A stretch of DNA of 64,000 nucleotides from Toxorhynchites rutilus septentrionalis (taxonomy: Eukaryota > Arthropoda > Insecta > Diptera > Culicidae), in assembly GCF_029784135.1 (NCBI RefSeq), contig NC_073746.1:112342035-112406034 (forward strand), in the 5' to 3' direction. Each line of letters opens with the position of its first letter. Within the stretch, counting starts at the first letter, position 1. Below are positions 1 through 11,631 of the stretch, piece after piece. Below the pieces are notes generated by a model. The model ran no database searches, was not told the DNA's origin, and worked only from the letters and a program-made list of their open reading frames with translations. The position numbers and the translations under genes are program-made.

Positions 1-479
1 GAATGGAACACGAAGCTCAATGACGTATATACGCATTGCGTTTCAAGGTCGGATAACATTCGTTATCTTTGAAGAACAATCTACGGGTCGATTATTTGGA
101 TATAATTTATACCAAAACTAAAATCGCGATTGAAAATAGGGAATGGAGGTAAACCTTTGAGGTTATATGTACTTTTATGCCAAATTTATAAAAAAAAGAA
201 ATAAAAATTATTTAGATTTTTTTTTGCATAGGACCACCCTAATCGGTATAAAACATATGGTTATCGGTATATAGTTTACGTCCTATTCCCATGCCTACCA
301 AGTTTTCAGTGCATAACTTCATGAAAATCGGTCGAACCGTTTCGGAGGAGTTCGACCACGAACATCGTGACACGAGAATTTTATATATATAGATGGATTT
401 CTGTCTGTCTGTCTGTCTGATTCTTATAGACTCGGAAACTACTGAACCGATCAACATGAAAATTGGTATGTAGGAGTTT
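1..479. repeat. AT-rich leader of a dispersed repeat
   Basis: No gene is visible. From about 300 the sequence has the wording of a widespread arthropod repeat: an AAAATCGGTCGAACCG-type block, then GACACGAGAATTTTATATAT, then a short GTCT microsatellite at about 401-420. It leads directly into the tandem units that begin near 480. I cannot assign it to a superfamily. Confidence 0.4.
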
Positions 480-1138
480 TTTGGGCCGGGGAAGGTTTTC
501 GTGATAGTTTGGGACCCCTCCCCCTCTCTAAGGAGGGCTGCCATACAAATTAAACATAAATCTCTACATTACTCGGGAATTAATCAAGCAAATGAAACGA
601 AATTAGTCACAATGAGGTTTTAGGGTGCAATAAATGTTTCTACGGTAGTTAAACTCTCCACCCTTCTTCTCGAAGGGGGGGGGGCTGCCATACAAATGAA
701 ACACAAATTTCTGCATTTCTCGAGAATTAATCAAGCAAATGAAACCAAATTTGGCATGTGATGGTTTTTGGGTGTAGTAAATGTTTCTATGGTGGTTAGA
801 CTCTCCGCCCCCTCTCTAAGGGTGGGCTGTCATACAAATGAAACTCAAATTTTTTCATAACTCGAAAACTAGTCAAGCAAATGGAGCCAAATTTGGCATG
901 TGAAGGTTTTACGGGGCACGAAACGTTTCTATGGTGAATACAATCCTCCCCCCTTCTCTAAGAGGGGCTGCCATACAAACGAAACACAAACTTCTGCATA
1001 ACTCGAAAACTAATCATGCACAATTTTGGATGTGAGGGTTTTTGGGTATGAGAAATGTTTTTTTAAAGGCATGACACCTCTCTCTCTCCTGCTCAGAGAC
1101 GAACCAGCCTACGGCTGAAAGTCTCTTAAATAAAGACA
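480..1138 (+). repeat. Tandem repeat, about 140-150 bp unit, four copies
   Basis: The phrase GCTGCCATACAAA recurs at about 537, 688, 828 and 968. Each time it is followed by an AAACACAAATTTCTGCAT-like block, a CTCG...AATCAAGCAAATG block and a C-rich CCTCCCCCC run. The spacing is about 151, 140 and 140 bp. The array ends at 1100-1138 with CCAGCCTACGGCTGAAAG, an AATAAAGAC signal and poly(A), the look of a retroposon 3' end; a similar tail recurs at about 17020-17055. The units are diverged, so the array is old. No coding capacity. Confidence 0.7.
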
Positions 1139-1141
1139 AAA

Positions 1142-2019
1142 AAAAAATGGGTGGGTTATATCTATGATATAACTGCAAGGTTGACGTGGGACTACCTTAG
1201 CTTAGTAATTTTGTATTGATTAAATTTTTGAATGAATGAAACAACTTCCGAATTCAATTGAATTTAATATATTTGCGTTGTGAGACCGTGACAGATTCAG
1301 TCGGAACAAGAATACTCCCGAGCTGCATGAATTTGTAATCCCAATTTCCCTAGAAACCTTGGTTCTGAAGCCAATGTTGAGGAAACACATTTTAGTCGGA
1401 ACAAAAATTCCCTCGACTTGCATGAATTTGCAATGCCAATTTTCCCAAGCTCCTTGGATTTGTAGTCTGTGTTAAGGAAACACATTTCGGTGGGAACAAA
1501 AGCTCCCCCTACTTGCATGTATTTGCAATGTCGATTTCTCCAACGCTGCTTGGTTTTGAGGTCTGTGTTAGGAAACACATTTCGGAGAGAACAAAAGTCC
1601 TCCTAATTTCATGTATTTGCAATTCTTCTTCTCCTTCTTTTACTTTGTTTACGGAGACTTTAAATCTTATGATTCATTCGTCTCCGATTTGCAATTCCGA
1701 TTTCCCCAAGGCTGCTTGGTTTTGAAGTCTGTGTTGGGGAAACCGTAAAGCGGGCCAATCAAAAAGAGGCAGTTAGGGCGTTTAGATAACGCTAAACATT
1801 TTACAGTTTTTGATTTATTTATCTAATGAAAAATAACAATGTATTAATTGTGATAGATACGTAGAAATATTCCCTATCAATTGATGCAAACATCTTTCCG
1901 ATCCAGTAGAAAATGTTCCAGTTATAAGCATTCGAAATCTTGCATTTTTTCCTGCATGTTCAGTGTTAATGTTTTCATTTTACCCTCATATATTCCGGTT
2001 AGACGTAGTCCCACGTCAA
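1142..2019 (-). mobile_element. Family A Helentron-like element, copy A1
   Basis: The 3' end is on the left: an A-run, then a hairpin at 1154-1174 (arms GGTTATATC and GATATAACT), then the internal motif TTGACGTGGGACTAC at 1181. The 5' terminus is on the right, ending in the inverse motif GTAGTCCCACGTCAA near 2018. Between them are a block with an AATTCAATTGAATT-like palindrome, an array of about 94-bp units (about 1285-1745), and the conserved 5' block seen in all A copies. It has no ORF of its own; reading frames across the array are repeat artefacts. The Helentron/HINE assignment is inferred from terminal structure. Confidence 0.75.
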
Positions 2020-2385
2020 AAAACCCCTCTCTCCTCTGGAATGGAGAGGGGGTCCCATAAAAATATTACACATATTTCAACCAAAAATATTCTAACCAAA
2101 CATGACAATTGAAAATTTTTGGAAAACTCTGACGGAAAAAGGAAATATTTGGAAAATTAAATTTCCATATATTCTACAATTGCATAGTGAAAAGTGTTAG
2201 TCCATTTGATGTTTGCGCTAGCGATATTGATCTTTGTTCGAAACTGGAAATGGATTTTAATGTGATGAAACGCACTCCTATATCTTCTTCTATCTATACA
2301 AAAAAAAGGATCGCCGGATGTGTTAATAAGAGCAGAACCCGAGGGAGGAATTGTCCGATTTAGGGCTGTCTTTATTCTAACATAA
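2020..2385. other. No recognisable gene
   Basis: This is spacer between copy A1 and the LINE. It contains a small CCCTCTCTCCTC / GAGAGGGGG inverted repeat at about 2026-2055. The stretch from 2190 may be badly decayed upstream sequence of the LINE, but I could not follow a frame through it. Confidence 0.5.
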
Positions 2386-5016
2386 TAAGCTCTAGAAGCC
2401 AAACTAAAAGGTTTGATTAAAGCAAAAAAGCGTGGATATTGGCGGAAGTTCGTCAATGGTTTGTCAAGGGAGACCGCTATGAGCACTCTTTGGAATACGG
2501 CTAGGAAAATGCGTGGCTGGAACCATACAAACGAAAGTGAGGAATACTCTGACCGTTGGATTTTTAACTTTGCAAGGAAGGTTTGCCCCGACACCGTTCC
2601 TGCACAAAACGTCGTACGCGACATTCCACTTCAAAGTGATTATGAGAATTTTTCGATGGTGGAATTCTCAATTGCCCTCCTCTCATGTAACAATTCAGCT
2701 CCGGGGTCGGACAAGATTAAATTCAACTTGTTGAAGAATCTTCCCGACTTGGCAAAACAGCGTTTGCTGAACTTGTTCAACAAGTTTCTGGAGCTGAATA
2801 TTGTCCCGCATGACTGGAGACAAGTGAGAGTGATAGCCATACGGAAACCCAACAAGCCGGCTAGCGATCACAACTCGTATAGGCCGATTGCAATGTTATC
2901 CTGTATTCGTAAATTGTTAGAGAAAATGATTCTACTCCGTTTGGACAAGTGGGTCGAAACGAACAATTTGCTGTCAAATACGCAGTTTGGCTTCCGCCGA
3001 GGTAAAGGGACAAATGATTCGCAAAGAACAAATGGCTTCCGTTTTTCTCGATATCAAAGGGGCATTTGATTCAGTTTCCATGGAAATTCTCTCAGAGAAG
3101 CTTCATAATCGTGGACTTTTACCAATTCTCAATAATTTCCTGTACAATTTACTGTCAGAAAAGCACATGATTTTCTCTCATGGCAGCTCGAAATCTTCTC
3201 GTTACAGTTTTATGGGCCTACCGCAAGGCTCCTGCCTAAGCCCCCTCTTGTACAGTTTTTACGTCAATGATATGGATGATTGTCTCACTAGAGACTGCAC
3301 GCTGAGACAACTTGCAGACGATGGAGTTATTTCCATCACGGGTACTAATCCCGTCGCTCTGCAAAAGTCGTTGCAAGATACCCTGAACAATCTGTTCACG
3401 TGGGCCCTCAAGCTGGGTATCGAATTCTCTACGGAGAAAACTGAAATGGTCGTTTTTTCTAGGAAGCACGAACCCGCCCAATTCCAGCTTCACCTATCCG
3501 GCAAAACGATCCAACACTCTATGTTTTTCAAATACCTGGGTGTATATTTTGATTCTAAATGTACCTGGGGGAGACACATTGCGTATTTGAAACAGAAATG
3601 CCAGCAAAGAATCAATTTTCTCCAAACAATAACCGGAACATGGTGGGGTGCCCATCCAGGAGACCTCATTCAGTTGTACAAAACAACGATATTGTCAGTG
3701 TTAGAATATGGCAGGTTTTGCTTCCGATCAGCTGCCAGGATTCATATTCTCAAGCTGGAGAGAATACAATATCGTTGCTTGCGTATAGCCATGGGGTGTT
3801 TGCATTCGACACATACGATGAGTCTCGAAGTTTTGGCAGGAGTACCCCCGCTTACTCTTCGGTTCACAGAATTATTCTACAGATTTCTCATCCGTTGCAA
3901 GATCATGAATCCATTGGAGATTGATAACTTCGAAAATCTACTCCAACTGACTCCTCAGTCAAGTTTTATGTCTTTGTACCATGATTTTCTTACCCATGAA
4001 GTGCACCCTTCACCGGGCATCTCCAACCAATTTTGCTTCCCATACTTTTGCAATTCTTCTGTCATTTTTGATCTGTCTATGCGACAAAAAATCCATGGAA
4101 TCCCAGATCACCTACGCTCCGATTATATTCCGCCGATATTTTCGGCAGAATATGGGAAAGTTAGATCTGATAAAATGTTCTTTACTGACGGTTCATTCAT
4201 AAACGGGTCCACTGGCTTCGGCATCTTCAATGGCAATTCCAGTGCCTCTTTCAAACTCAAAGATCCTTGTTCCGTGTATGTCGCTGAACTGGGTGCGATA
4301 TGTTACGCATTAGGGATCATTGAAACATTGCCCATCGACCACTATTTTATTTTTTCAGACAGTCTCAGCTCAATAGAGGCAATCCGCTCAATGAAAGTTG
4401 ATAAACGCTCATCTTATTTCCTAACAAGAATAAGACAACTATTGAGTGTTTTGGTCGAAAAATTATTCAAGATTACCTTACATTGGGTTCCCTCTCATTG
4501 CTCGATTCCGGGGAATGAGAAAGCCGACTCGCTAGCTAAGGTGGGCGCTTTAGAAGGCACACTTTTTGAAAGGCAAATTGATTATAATGAATTTTTCCAC
4601 ATTCCTCGTCAGTATACGCTCGTAAGTTGGCAGCGCATGTGGAGTGAAGATGAGTTCGGTCGTTGGTTGCATTGGTCTCGACGAGGGCATGGTTCAAGGG
4701 ATTGAATGTAGGTCGTGATTTCATTCGCGTGATATCTCGGCTTATGTCCAATCACTACAACCTAAACACGCATCTCTATCGCATTGGGCTCGCAGCAAAC
4801 AATCTTTGTGATTGTGGCAATGGCTACCACGACATCGAGCATGTTGTCTGGTCGTGTATCCGGTTCCATACTGCTCGCTCTCAGCTCTCTAGAGCACTGA
4901 GAGCACAAGGCAGACAATCGGAGATCCCCGTACGGGATATCTTAGGTAGCCGTGATCCTGATCTTCTGCTTCATCTAATCCAACCGCGAGTAATCGGTTA
5001 CATATTACTAACATAG
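2386..5016 (+). pseudogene. LINE ORF2 remnant: reverse transcriptase and RNase H
   Basis: Three frames must be joined to follow the protein. Frame 1 (about 2389-3020) reads from the ALEAKLKGLIKAKKRGYW region through the QFGFRRGKGTND box. Frame 2 (about 3020-4690) holds SVFLDIKGAFDSV, the LPQGSCLSPLLYSFYVND box and LADD in place of the usual FADD/YADD; RNase H follows with FFTDGS, AELGA, FSDSLSS and HWVPSHCSIPGNEKAD. Frame 1 resumes at about 4663-5016 with a cysteine/histidine segment (NLCDCGNGYHDIEHVVWSC). The first break lacks about ten residues expected between GTND and RKEQ, so it is a deletion with a frameshift; the second is near 4680. The copy is non-functional. Confidence 0.85.
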
Positions 5017-5112
5017 ATAATAAGAAAAATTGTCAAAGTATTGAACTCCCGGCCCGTGAGGCTAACGCCATATGAGCCTTGATAAAAATATATATTTTGG
5101 AAAAAAAAATGT
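2386..5112 (+). mobile_element. I-clade non-LTR retrotransposon, 5' truncated
   Basis: The fragment carries the reverse transcriptase, RNase H and C-terminal zinc region of an I-like LINE, followed by a short 3' UTR with GTGAGGCTAACGCC and TGAGCCT motifs and an A-rich tail at about 5100-5110. ORF1 and the endonuclease domain are missing or unrecognisable. Presence of RNase H after the reverse transcriptase separates it from Jockey and CR1 types and supports the I group. A second, shorter piece of a related element lies at 53836-54420. Confidence 0.85.
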
Positions 5113-6136
5113 CCGAAGTTCATGCGATAGTGGCATCTTTACTGATTCAGAATCTGTTCAATTTGAGTGTTTCAGATAACCAGAAGTGCTGGAATCTTGT
5201 ACGCCATGGCACAACTTTTTTTGAACCCCTCCGTATTACGTATTACAAAAATTACTAGACATTAATGAAGAACAACATCATTGCAAGAAAAAGATCTCCA
5301 GAGATACGGCTCATACACTCATGGAAGAATTTGTTGTCCGTTTCAATGTTCAGAAATCCTTGAGAGTTCTCGAAAAAAAACCAAACAGTTTTGTCATCAA
5401 GAGCTAAAGCTGAATTCAACCCGCACTTAGGTCGTGATTTTTAATACTACAAAAATCCAACATTCTTTGTGTTATTGGGTGTCTTTAGGCATTGTTCTCA
5501 CTGCAGCGGGGCGTCAGCGTGGCTTGAACGGGGCGTGTGATGCTTACGATTAATCGTCTGTGTTCTTACCGATGTGTTCACACCAGGCTGACGTGTCGTG
5601 AGCGTGGTTTTGGCGTGTGGCTGGCGTGCAAACAAAAACACTTCACGCCGGCGATATTTGTACTTCTCCGATTCTCTCTTGCATAACCAGCGACTAACCA
5701 CTTTTTTTTTAACTTTTCTATGATTTATTCTGTTGTATTGACACGACTTTAACAACCCATAAATAAGAAAAATTTGTTCAAAGTGAAAATAAACCTTTAT
5801 TTTCAATTTTTTACCCTAACTTTTCGATACAGATTTTCTGGCTAAAAATAAAGATATACAGATTTTTGCAGTAAATCATAAACTATTGAATGTGGCAATC
5901 CTGGTGAACGCGTTTTCAATTTTAAATTCAGTTATCAATATTGAATTGGATATTAATAAAGTGAGATTATAAAGAATATACTGTAAGGGCAAATTATGTC
6001 TATATCCTTGATATTATAATTTTAATATAATATTAGCTTTGAATGCGCTAAAGTAGCAGTACTTCAAAGATTGCTAAAAACCAAAACCGAAACAGTTTTA
6101 TTTGTTTGAATGGTAACGCCACGTGTTAGGATTTTT
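5113..6136. other. No gene recognised
   Basis: AT-rich spacer, probably intronic to the minus-strand receptor gene. A locally GC-rich patch at about 5500-5660 has repeated GGCGTG / CACGCC words and imperfect inverted repeats. No family could be assigned to it. Confidence 0.45.
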
Positions 6137-7075
6137 TTACGTGGGACTACGTCTAACAGGAGTATATGGGGGGTAAAATGAAAACCTAAACACAGAACAT
6201 GCAGGAAAAAATGAAAGATTCCGAATGCTTATAACTCGAACATTTCTTACTGGATCGGAAAGATGTTTGCAGAAATTGATAGGGAATATTTCTACGCTCC
6301 TATCGCAATTAGTAAAATGTTATTTTTCATTAGATAAACAATTGAATAACTGTAAAATGTTAAGCGTTATCTAAACGCACTAACTACCTCGTTTTGATTA
6401 GCCCTATTTACGGTTTCCCCAACACAGTCATCATACCCAAGCAGCCTTGAGGAAATCGGCATCGCAAATACATCAAAGTATGGGGATTTTTGATCTCACC
6501 GAAATGTGTTCCCTAACACAGACTACCAAACCAAGCAGCGTTGGAGAAATCGCCATTGCAAATACATGTAAGTCGGGGACATTTTTGTTCCGACTGAAAT
6601 GTGTTTCCCCAACACAGACTTTTAATCCAAGGAGCTTGGGCAAATCGGCATTGCAAATACATGAAAGTTGGGGGTATTTCTGTTCGGACTGAAATATGTT
6701 TCCCTAACACAGACTTCAAATCCATGGAGCGTAGGTAAATTGACATTGCAAATTCATGCAAGTCGGGGGCATTTTTGTTCCGACTGACATGTGTTTACAG
6801 AATACAGACTTCTAAACCAAGGTGTCATCAACGTAAACGGACTGTCATTAAATTTACTTGTATCGAAGAACATAATCTATCACAATTAGTGAATTGACCT
6901 TACATGGCATTATACAATATTTTTGCTCATAAAGCGAATATATTGGATTCAATTGAATTCGGAAATTATTTCATTCAATCAAAAATTTAATCAATACAAG
7001 CAAATGATTGCTAAGCTAAGGTGGTCCCACGTCAACCTTGCGGTTATATCATAGATATGACCCACCCATTTTTTT
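6137..7075 (+). mobile_element. Family A Helentron-like element, copy A2
   Basis: The 5' end is a T-run followed by ACGTGGGACTACGTCTAAC and a GGGGGGTAAAATGAAAAC block. The array begins after TTTACGGTTTCCCCAACACAG (about 6405) and has about four units of 94-96 bp. The 3' end has the inverse motif GTCCCACGTCAACC at about 7024, a hairpin with arms GGTTATATC and GATATGACC, then CCACCCATTTTTTT. Its array units are the closest match in the window to those of copy A8. Confidence 0.75.
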
Positions 7076-8291
7076 GCCTTCGTTCGATCTGTTACTAGCA
7101 CATTTCCAAAGTTGGGAAATAACAAGTAAAACATCGATGTAATTCTGAACATAATTCCAAAGAAACAAAAATGCAAATATCTGTGCAAAACACGGCTATT
7201 CCGAAATAGAACCCCCCACTGAGGGCCGCACGTTGAAGCGTCCTGCCATCGTGGCGCGATCAGCAAGTAAAAAGTTTCACGTGCTCAGGATCCAGTTCAA
7301 GTGGCACGTGCTGTTTCGACAAGCACTCTTCTCGGCTTTAACATCCGCCCAGTTCAATGGAAAGCATTTTCCGCACAAAAGCCATCAAACAAAACAGCCT
7401 GCTGTTTGCTGTTTGTTAATTGATACTAAAGTTGCTTCCACCAAAACAACAAAAACAACGCACAAACAAAGCAATACACGTTCTTGAAGAAGTTTATGCG
7501 CCAGCCTAAGGTACACTTCAGTTCAGATCATAATAACGAGTCGCTGTCTGTTGAACGTGGGAATAATGAGAAATATGAGCTTCCCAAGAAACTTGATTGC
7601 GCGATAGCGATGTGGTAGATGGGGATTATCTTGTGCTCCCATTGAGAAGAATTCGGCACACAACAGAACCCATCATGGACGAATTTTGTCATCGGATTTG
7701 TAATTTGTAAACTATAAGCCACTTCAGCTCAACCAATTTTACGTACTTAAAATTTCCACCCAGAAAAAAAAAATTATAAGCTCGGTTATACCAATTATAC
7801 CAAAACCGAGAACATAGTAACTCATTCGACATAAATTTGAATGAAATAATGAAGTATAGTGTGAAATGCTACCAATGTTACTGATGCGCGTCAATAAACT
7901 TCGATGAATTTTTATATCAATATATAACCTTTATTTTCGTTCATTTCCGTGAAATTTTTCCACCAAATATCAAATATTTACATTTTCCTATACGTTCCAA
8001 CGAGTAATTGTAAATTACTCAAACTGATTTTTTGCTGGGAATTTCTGTTCGGTATTTCAGGGAAAAAATAATGCGGTCTTTACAATGCTGTATTAGCTAC
8101 TGAATAAAATATCATCGCTGAATTCCCATTAAATAAACGAAACATTCGCAGGCTCCCTCCGTCCACATTCCACAATAAAATCGTTGCGCTCACTCATGCT
8201 GTGAGCTCCGAAATCCGTTATAATTAATAGCATTTATTCAGACTGTTTTTGTTTTGTTCCCACAAACTTTTTTTCCCCGTGTGATACTTAC
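7076..8291. other. Probable intron sequence, nothing recognised
   Basis: No domain, repeat family or RNA gene was found on either strand. The stretch lies just downstream of the receptor exon on the minus strand and would be the start of its first coding intron. Confidence 0.5.
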
Positions 8292-8292
8292 C
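8286..8292 (-). other. Splice donor of the receptor exon
   Basis: The minus strand reads TTTTTCG then GTAAGTATC. The last exon base is 8292 and the intron begins at 8291. The site fits the donor consensus at every position from +1 to +6 and falls exactly where the TM1 hydrophobic segment ends. Confidence 0.75.
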
Positions 8293-8763
8293 GAAAAAGC
8301 AACAGCAAAACACAAGCGAATATAGCGTAATAAATATCACTCTCACATCTTTTCGATCAAAGATAAACTCCTTCTGTACGTAGTTGTTAAGTGGATGGTT
8401 CGAATTGAACGATGCGAAGCCTCCGCCTCCGACAGCTTCCCCTCCCACGCCGGCTGACTGCGGTCCATCGATACCGAAGTCGAGCGTGAGATTAAACAAC
8501 GAAGCCGGGGAAGCGTTCAACAGCACACTGCTGGCACTGAAATTGGCCGATAAGCCTAATGGAGAGCCATTGCTGGTGCTGCCGATGCTACCGATGCTAC
8601 CGTTGGTACCATATCCCGGCGGAGAAGGACCACCAACAGGGGGAACGAGAACACCCGTCGCCGGTTGACCAGCCCCCATTGGGGGTCCAATTGTGGCATT
8701 GAAGAAACCCATCGCGCTCAGTGAGCTGATGTTCAAGTAATCCATGAGTTTGAATGATGACAT
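8292..8763 (-). CDS. First coding exon of a neuropeptide GPCR (trissin-receptor-like?)
   Basis: The exon encodes 157 codons plus one base. The N-terminal 130 residues look extracellular: rich in Gly, Ser, Pro and Asn, with seven N-glycosylation sequons (about N11, N22, N54, N65, N74, N83, N91) and no signal peptide. Residues about 139-157 (VRVIFITLYSLVFCCCFFG) form transmembrane segment 1 of a rhodopsin-family receptor. The exon stops with TTTTTCG followed by GTAAGTAT, a strong donor in phase 1, so the split glycine would begin the usual GN motif of TM1. Reading on gives only intron-coded residues. ATG at 8763 is upstream-most; M7 is an alternative. The FDRKDV...FCCCFFG wording resembles, from memory, insect trissin-receptor-type GPCRs; treat that name as tentative. 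TM2-7 lie beyond the window start. Confidence 0.75.
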
Positions 8764-9146
8764 TCTTTGTTCTCCGCTCTATCGCAGCTCGTAATTAGAC
8801 TAAACATCGGGCGTTCGGACCGATGGTAGGGAACACATGTTGTGGCACTTTATCGATACCTTCCCGTCCCCCCTAATAAGCAATCATTCACCGCACTCGT
8901 GCTCGTGTTATCCGATAGGATATGGTGGGTGGTGATAACCGTGGTGGTGGATATAGTGTGAGAAAATTAATTTTCCCCTAGCTTGCGGAAATCATTCCTT
9001 TATGTACATGCGATGATGTAGTGAGCTGATGGGGTTTATCATTCGAGTGTCAGCAATGGATTGTCTGGGAGCAGGTGCTCATCTGTTTTGATTATATTAC
9101 TGCGCTCTTTGCCGGAACCGTACGAGGGCTTGGGAACGCAACTCTG
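8764..9146 (-). other. Putative 5' UTR of the receptor exon
   Basis: Immediately upstream of the ATG the minus strand has no long frame. At about 9146 it shows a pyrimidine-rich tract ending in CTATTCCAG followed by AG, a plausible acceptor. If used, the exon would run from about 9145 to 8292 with about 380 bases of untranslated leader. This is inference from splice-site appearance only. Confidence 0.35.
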
Positions 9147-10175
9147 GAATAGATAGGAAGAACGATAAAAAATACGGTTAGCACTGATTCCTGCAGTTAT
9201 GGCTTCTATGCAAAAATGTGTAGTAATAGGAGCTCAGGTTTATCTTCAAACATTTCTATGTTTTCAATAAACTTTTCCATATATTTAAATATTTTGCAAT
9301 TTAATTTTTTTTTCAGTTTCATCTTTGTTAATTTTTGTACGTTTTTATGCCACTCTTAATTTATTAGTATTGTTGTGTGACAATCACCCGCGGCTTACTC
9401 GGGATCAGTTATACGTATCTTACACTCTCACATATCAAGAGGAAAGGAAGGAATACAGGGACTAAGACGTGATTTGACACTCTGTTACAATTAGTATTAA
9501 AAAAAAGTGCCAATAATTCTTCAAATGTTTTTAAATACACTTTGCTAGTTGCATTGCGTAGTTCTTGTTTTTTGCATGTTGAGGAGTTTTTGGACGTCTT
9601 TTGAGCGCTCCTGGCGAATAATCAGCCCGTTATTTTGTTAACGAGTCGCTAAAAGCTAAAGAGCTTGTTATTATTAAATTTAATAAATTTTACAATTAAT
9701 TTTCCTTACATTTATTCGTAACCTCTAATTCCTCAAATGATTTATTTTCCGACAAGGTATTTCAGCAATCAGCCTAGATATGTAAGTTATTATTAGCCAT
9801 AATTTTTCTAATTCATTTTCTTTTCGTTTAGGTACTTACAATATAATTTTACAATGTAATTAATAGCTATTTCACAAAAGATATTTAAATAAATTTCACG
9901 CAACGTAAGAAAATGTGTTCTGCTTTGTATCAATTGGTTTTCCTTTTTTCTCTAGTGTTGTGTTCGACATCGTTGGCAATGCTGTCGCTTGACAATTCAT
10001 CTTACTCTTTCGAGGGGTCTTCGAATCCACATTGCATCTGTTTATTAATTTCACCTTTTCTATGACATTCAACATTAAATAATATGGTTTCTGTTACTAG
10101 CCATAAAGCAACATTTTCAATGTTTCATGTTGTTTGGTGTCAATGCTATATATGACAAATTCCATGCCAACTCGA
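9147..10175. other. No gene recognised
   Basis: AT-rich sequence, probably an upstream intron or flank of the receptor gene. No repeat family was recognised. Confidence 0.45.
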
Positions 10176-10285
10176 CTGGCCGTTGGCAGCACCATCTCGG
10201 ATAGCAGTGAAACGTCGTGGGTGTAAAGACATGGATCATTCAAGCAACTTTGCATGCTTGAAATATTCGAAAAATAATTAGACTA

Positions 10286-10867
10286 CCGTTCTGAATAATA
10301 TTTCGGACACTTTGTTCTGATATCTTGAAATGCTTAATGCACTGATGATATAACTATCAAATTAATATCACAATTGCTTCTTTAGAGCAATCCCTTCGTT
10401 TCACTATCATTTCACATGAGAACAGCATTTGAATTATAACATAATCGGCATAAATCGTTTTCTTAGCGTGAGCACGTAGAATTTACCCGTTCATAAATAA
10501 TAAAATTTCTCCCGTGTTTCGTCAGTTCTCATCATCTTTAACAGTTTACTGTGATTGCATGGTAAGTGTTTCGCAGTTGACAATAAAATATAATCAAGTT
10601 TAATGTAATTTTCGTCCAAAAAATTACAAAATAAAGTGTCCGAAATTTGATTTAGCGTCCGAAGTTTGATTCTTATTCACTTCATTTGAAAAGCATTTTA
10701 TTCGATGATTTTTTTATGTTTTCAATCAAATAGGTACCAAAGTAGAGAGCTTAAAAGCATATTGAACTAATTTAATAAAAATATCAACCAAATAATACCT
10801 ATGCATAAAGTTTAGATCTGTTTTCTGCATCATATGCCTTAAGCGTCCGAAGTATGATACAGAACGG
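10286..10867. mobile_element. TA-flanked MITE inside D1
   Basis: The ends are imperfect inverted repeats: CCGTTCTGAATAATATTTCG on the left and the complement of CCGTTCTGTATCATACTTCG on the right. TA dinucleotides lie on both sides (10284-10285 and 10868-10869). Family D copy D2 has the matching unoccupied sequence GACTACTTTTTGG. TA duplication suggests mobilisation by a Tc1/mariner-superfamily transposase. Length 582 bp, non-coding. Confidence 0.7.
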
Positions 10868-11001
10868 TACTTCTTGGAAAAAGCCATTTTTTTTTCTTAA
10901 TTTTTTATAAAAAATTATAACTTAAAAACTATGATACCTACAAAATTCTTGTCAAAGGATGAAATGTAGGAAATTATTTAAGTTTTCACAAAAAAATCCC
11001 C

Positions 11002-11138
<137 letters not shown>

Positions 11139-11279
11139 GCCCTTACAATTTCTAACAAGTCGCCCATACATCAGAAGATGGGCACTTTTACAGGGAGAAA
11201 GTTTTTCGAACAACAACTTTTCCATGTTTTCTTTGAAAAAAATACAACTTACCCTAAATTTGTTTAACACTTTCGACGC

Positions 11280-11631
11280 CCCGTCACCCAGATATGGGTG
11301 ACACTTTCCTCGCTCGAATTGAGTAGGATTTTTAGAAGGAATTTGATAGAATAAGCACCTAAAGGCAACTATAGGATATGAAGAAAAATAATAAAATCAT
11401 AACCATAATATTATACTGTTTATACTATACTTTTTATTAATTTATAGTACGGATGGTTTGTACTGCAGCCCAATTCGCTTTCAATTGAAAACAAACATTG
11501 CTAGATCAGGTAAATGTTATCTATAAACTAAGTTGATCTTCATTTAATAATTTAATCGCAAGTTGGGCTCTGGAAGAAACTCAAAAACGTCGCGTTGGGC
11601 GTCGAACGTGTTAAGGCAAGATAGCGGTATA
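11280..11631. other. Flank of D1, no gene recognised
   Basis: Sequence between the D block and the mariner. It contains a small CCGTCACCCAGATATGGGTGAC inverted repeat (about 11280-11303). The last bases, AAGATAGCGGTA, continue across the transposon into CTGTATTCGACAATG. That pairing is recognisable in reverse at about 26860-26885, so it is part of family D. Confidence 0.45.

Noticed and set aside
1142..2019. Family A as an ordinary MITE with terminal inverted repeats
   Set aside because: The sequence beyond the right-hand motif (hairpin plus CCACCCATTTTT) is conserved in every copy, so the motif is not terminal at that end and no target duplication is seen outside it.
2157..2624. 155-codon minus-strand frame
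   Set aside because: Largely antisense to the LINE ORF2 remnant; no domain of its own.
8384..8668. Plus-strand frame opposite the receptor exon
   Set aside because: Antisense shadow; the minus frame has sequons, TM1 and a splice donor.
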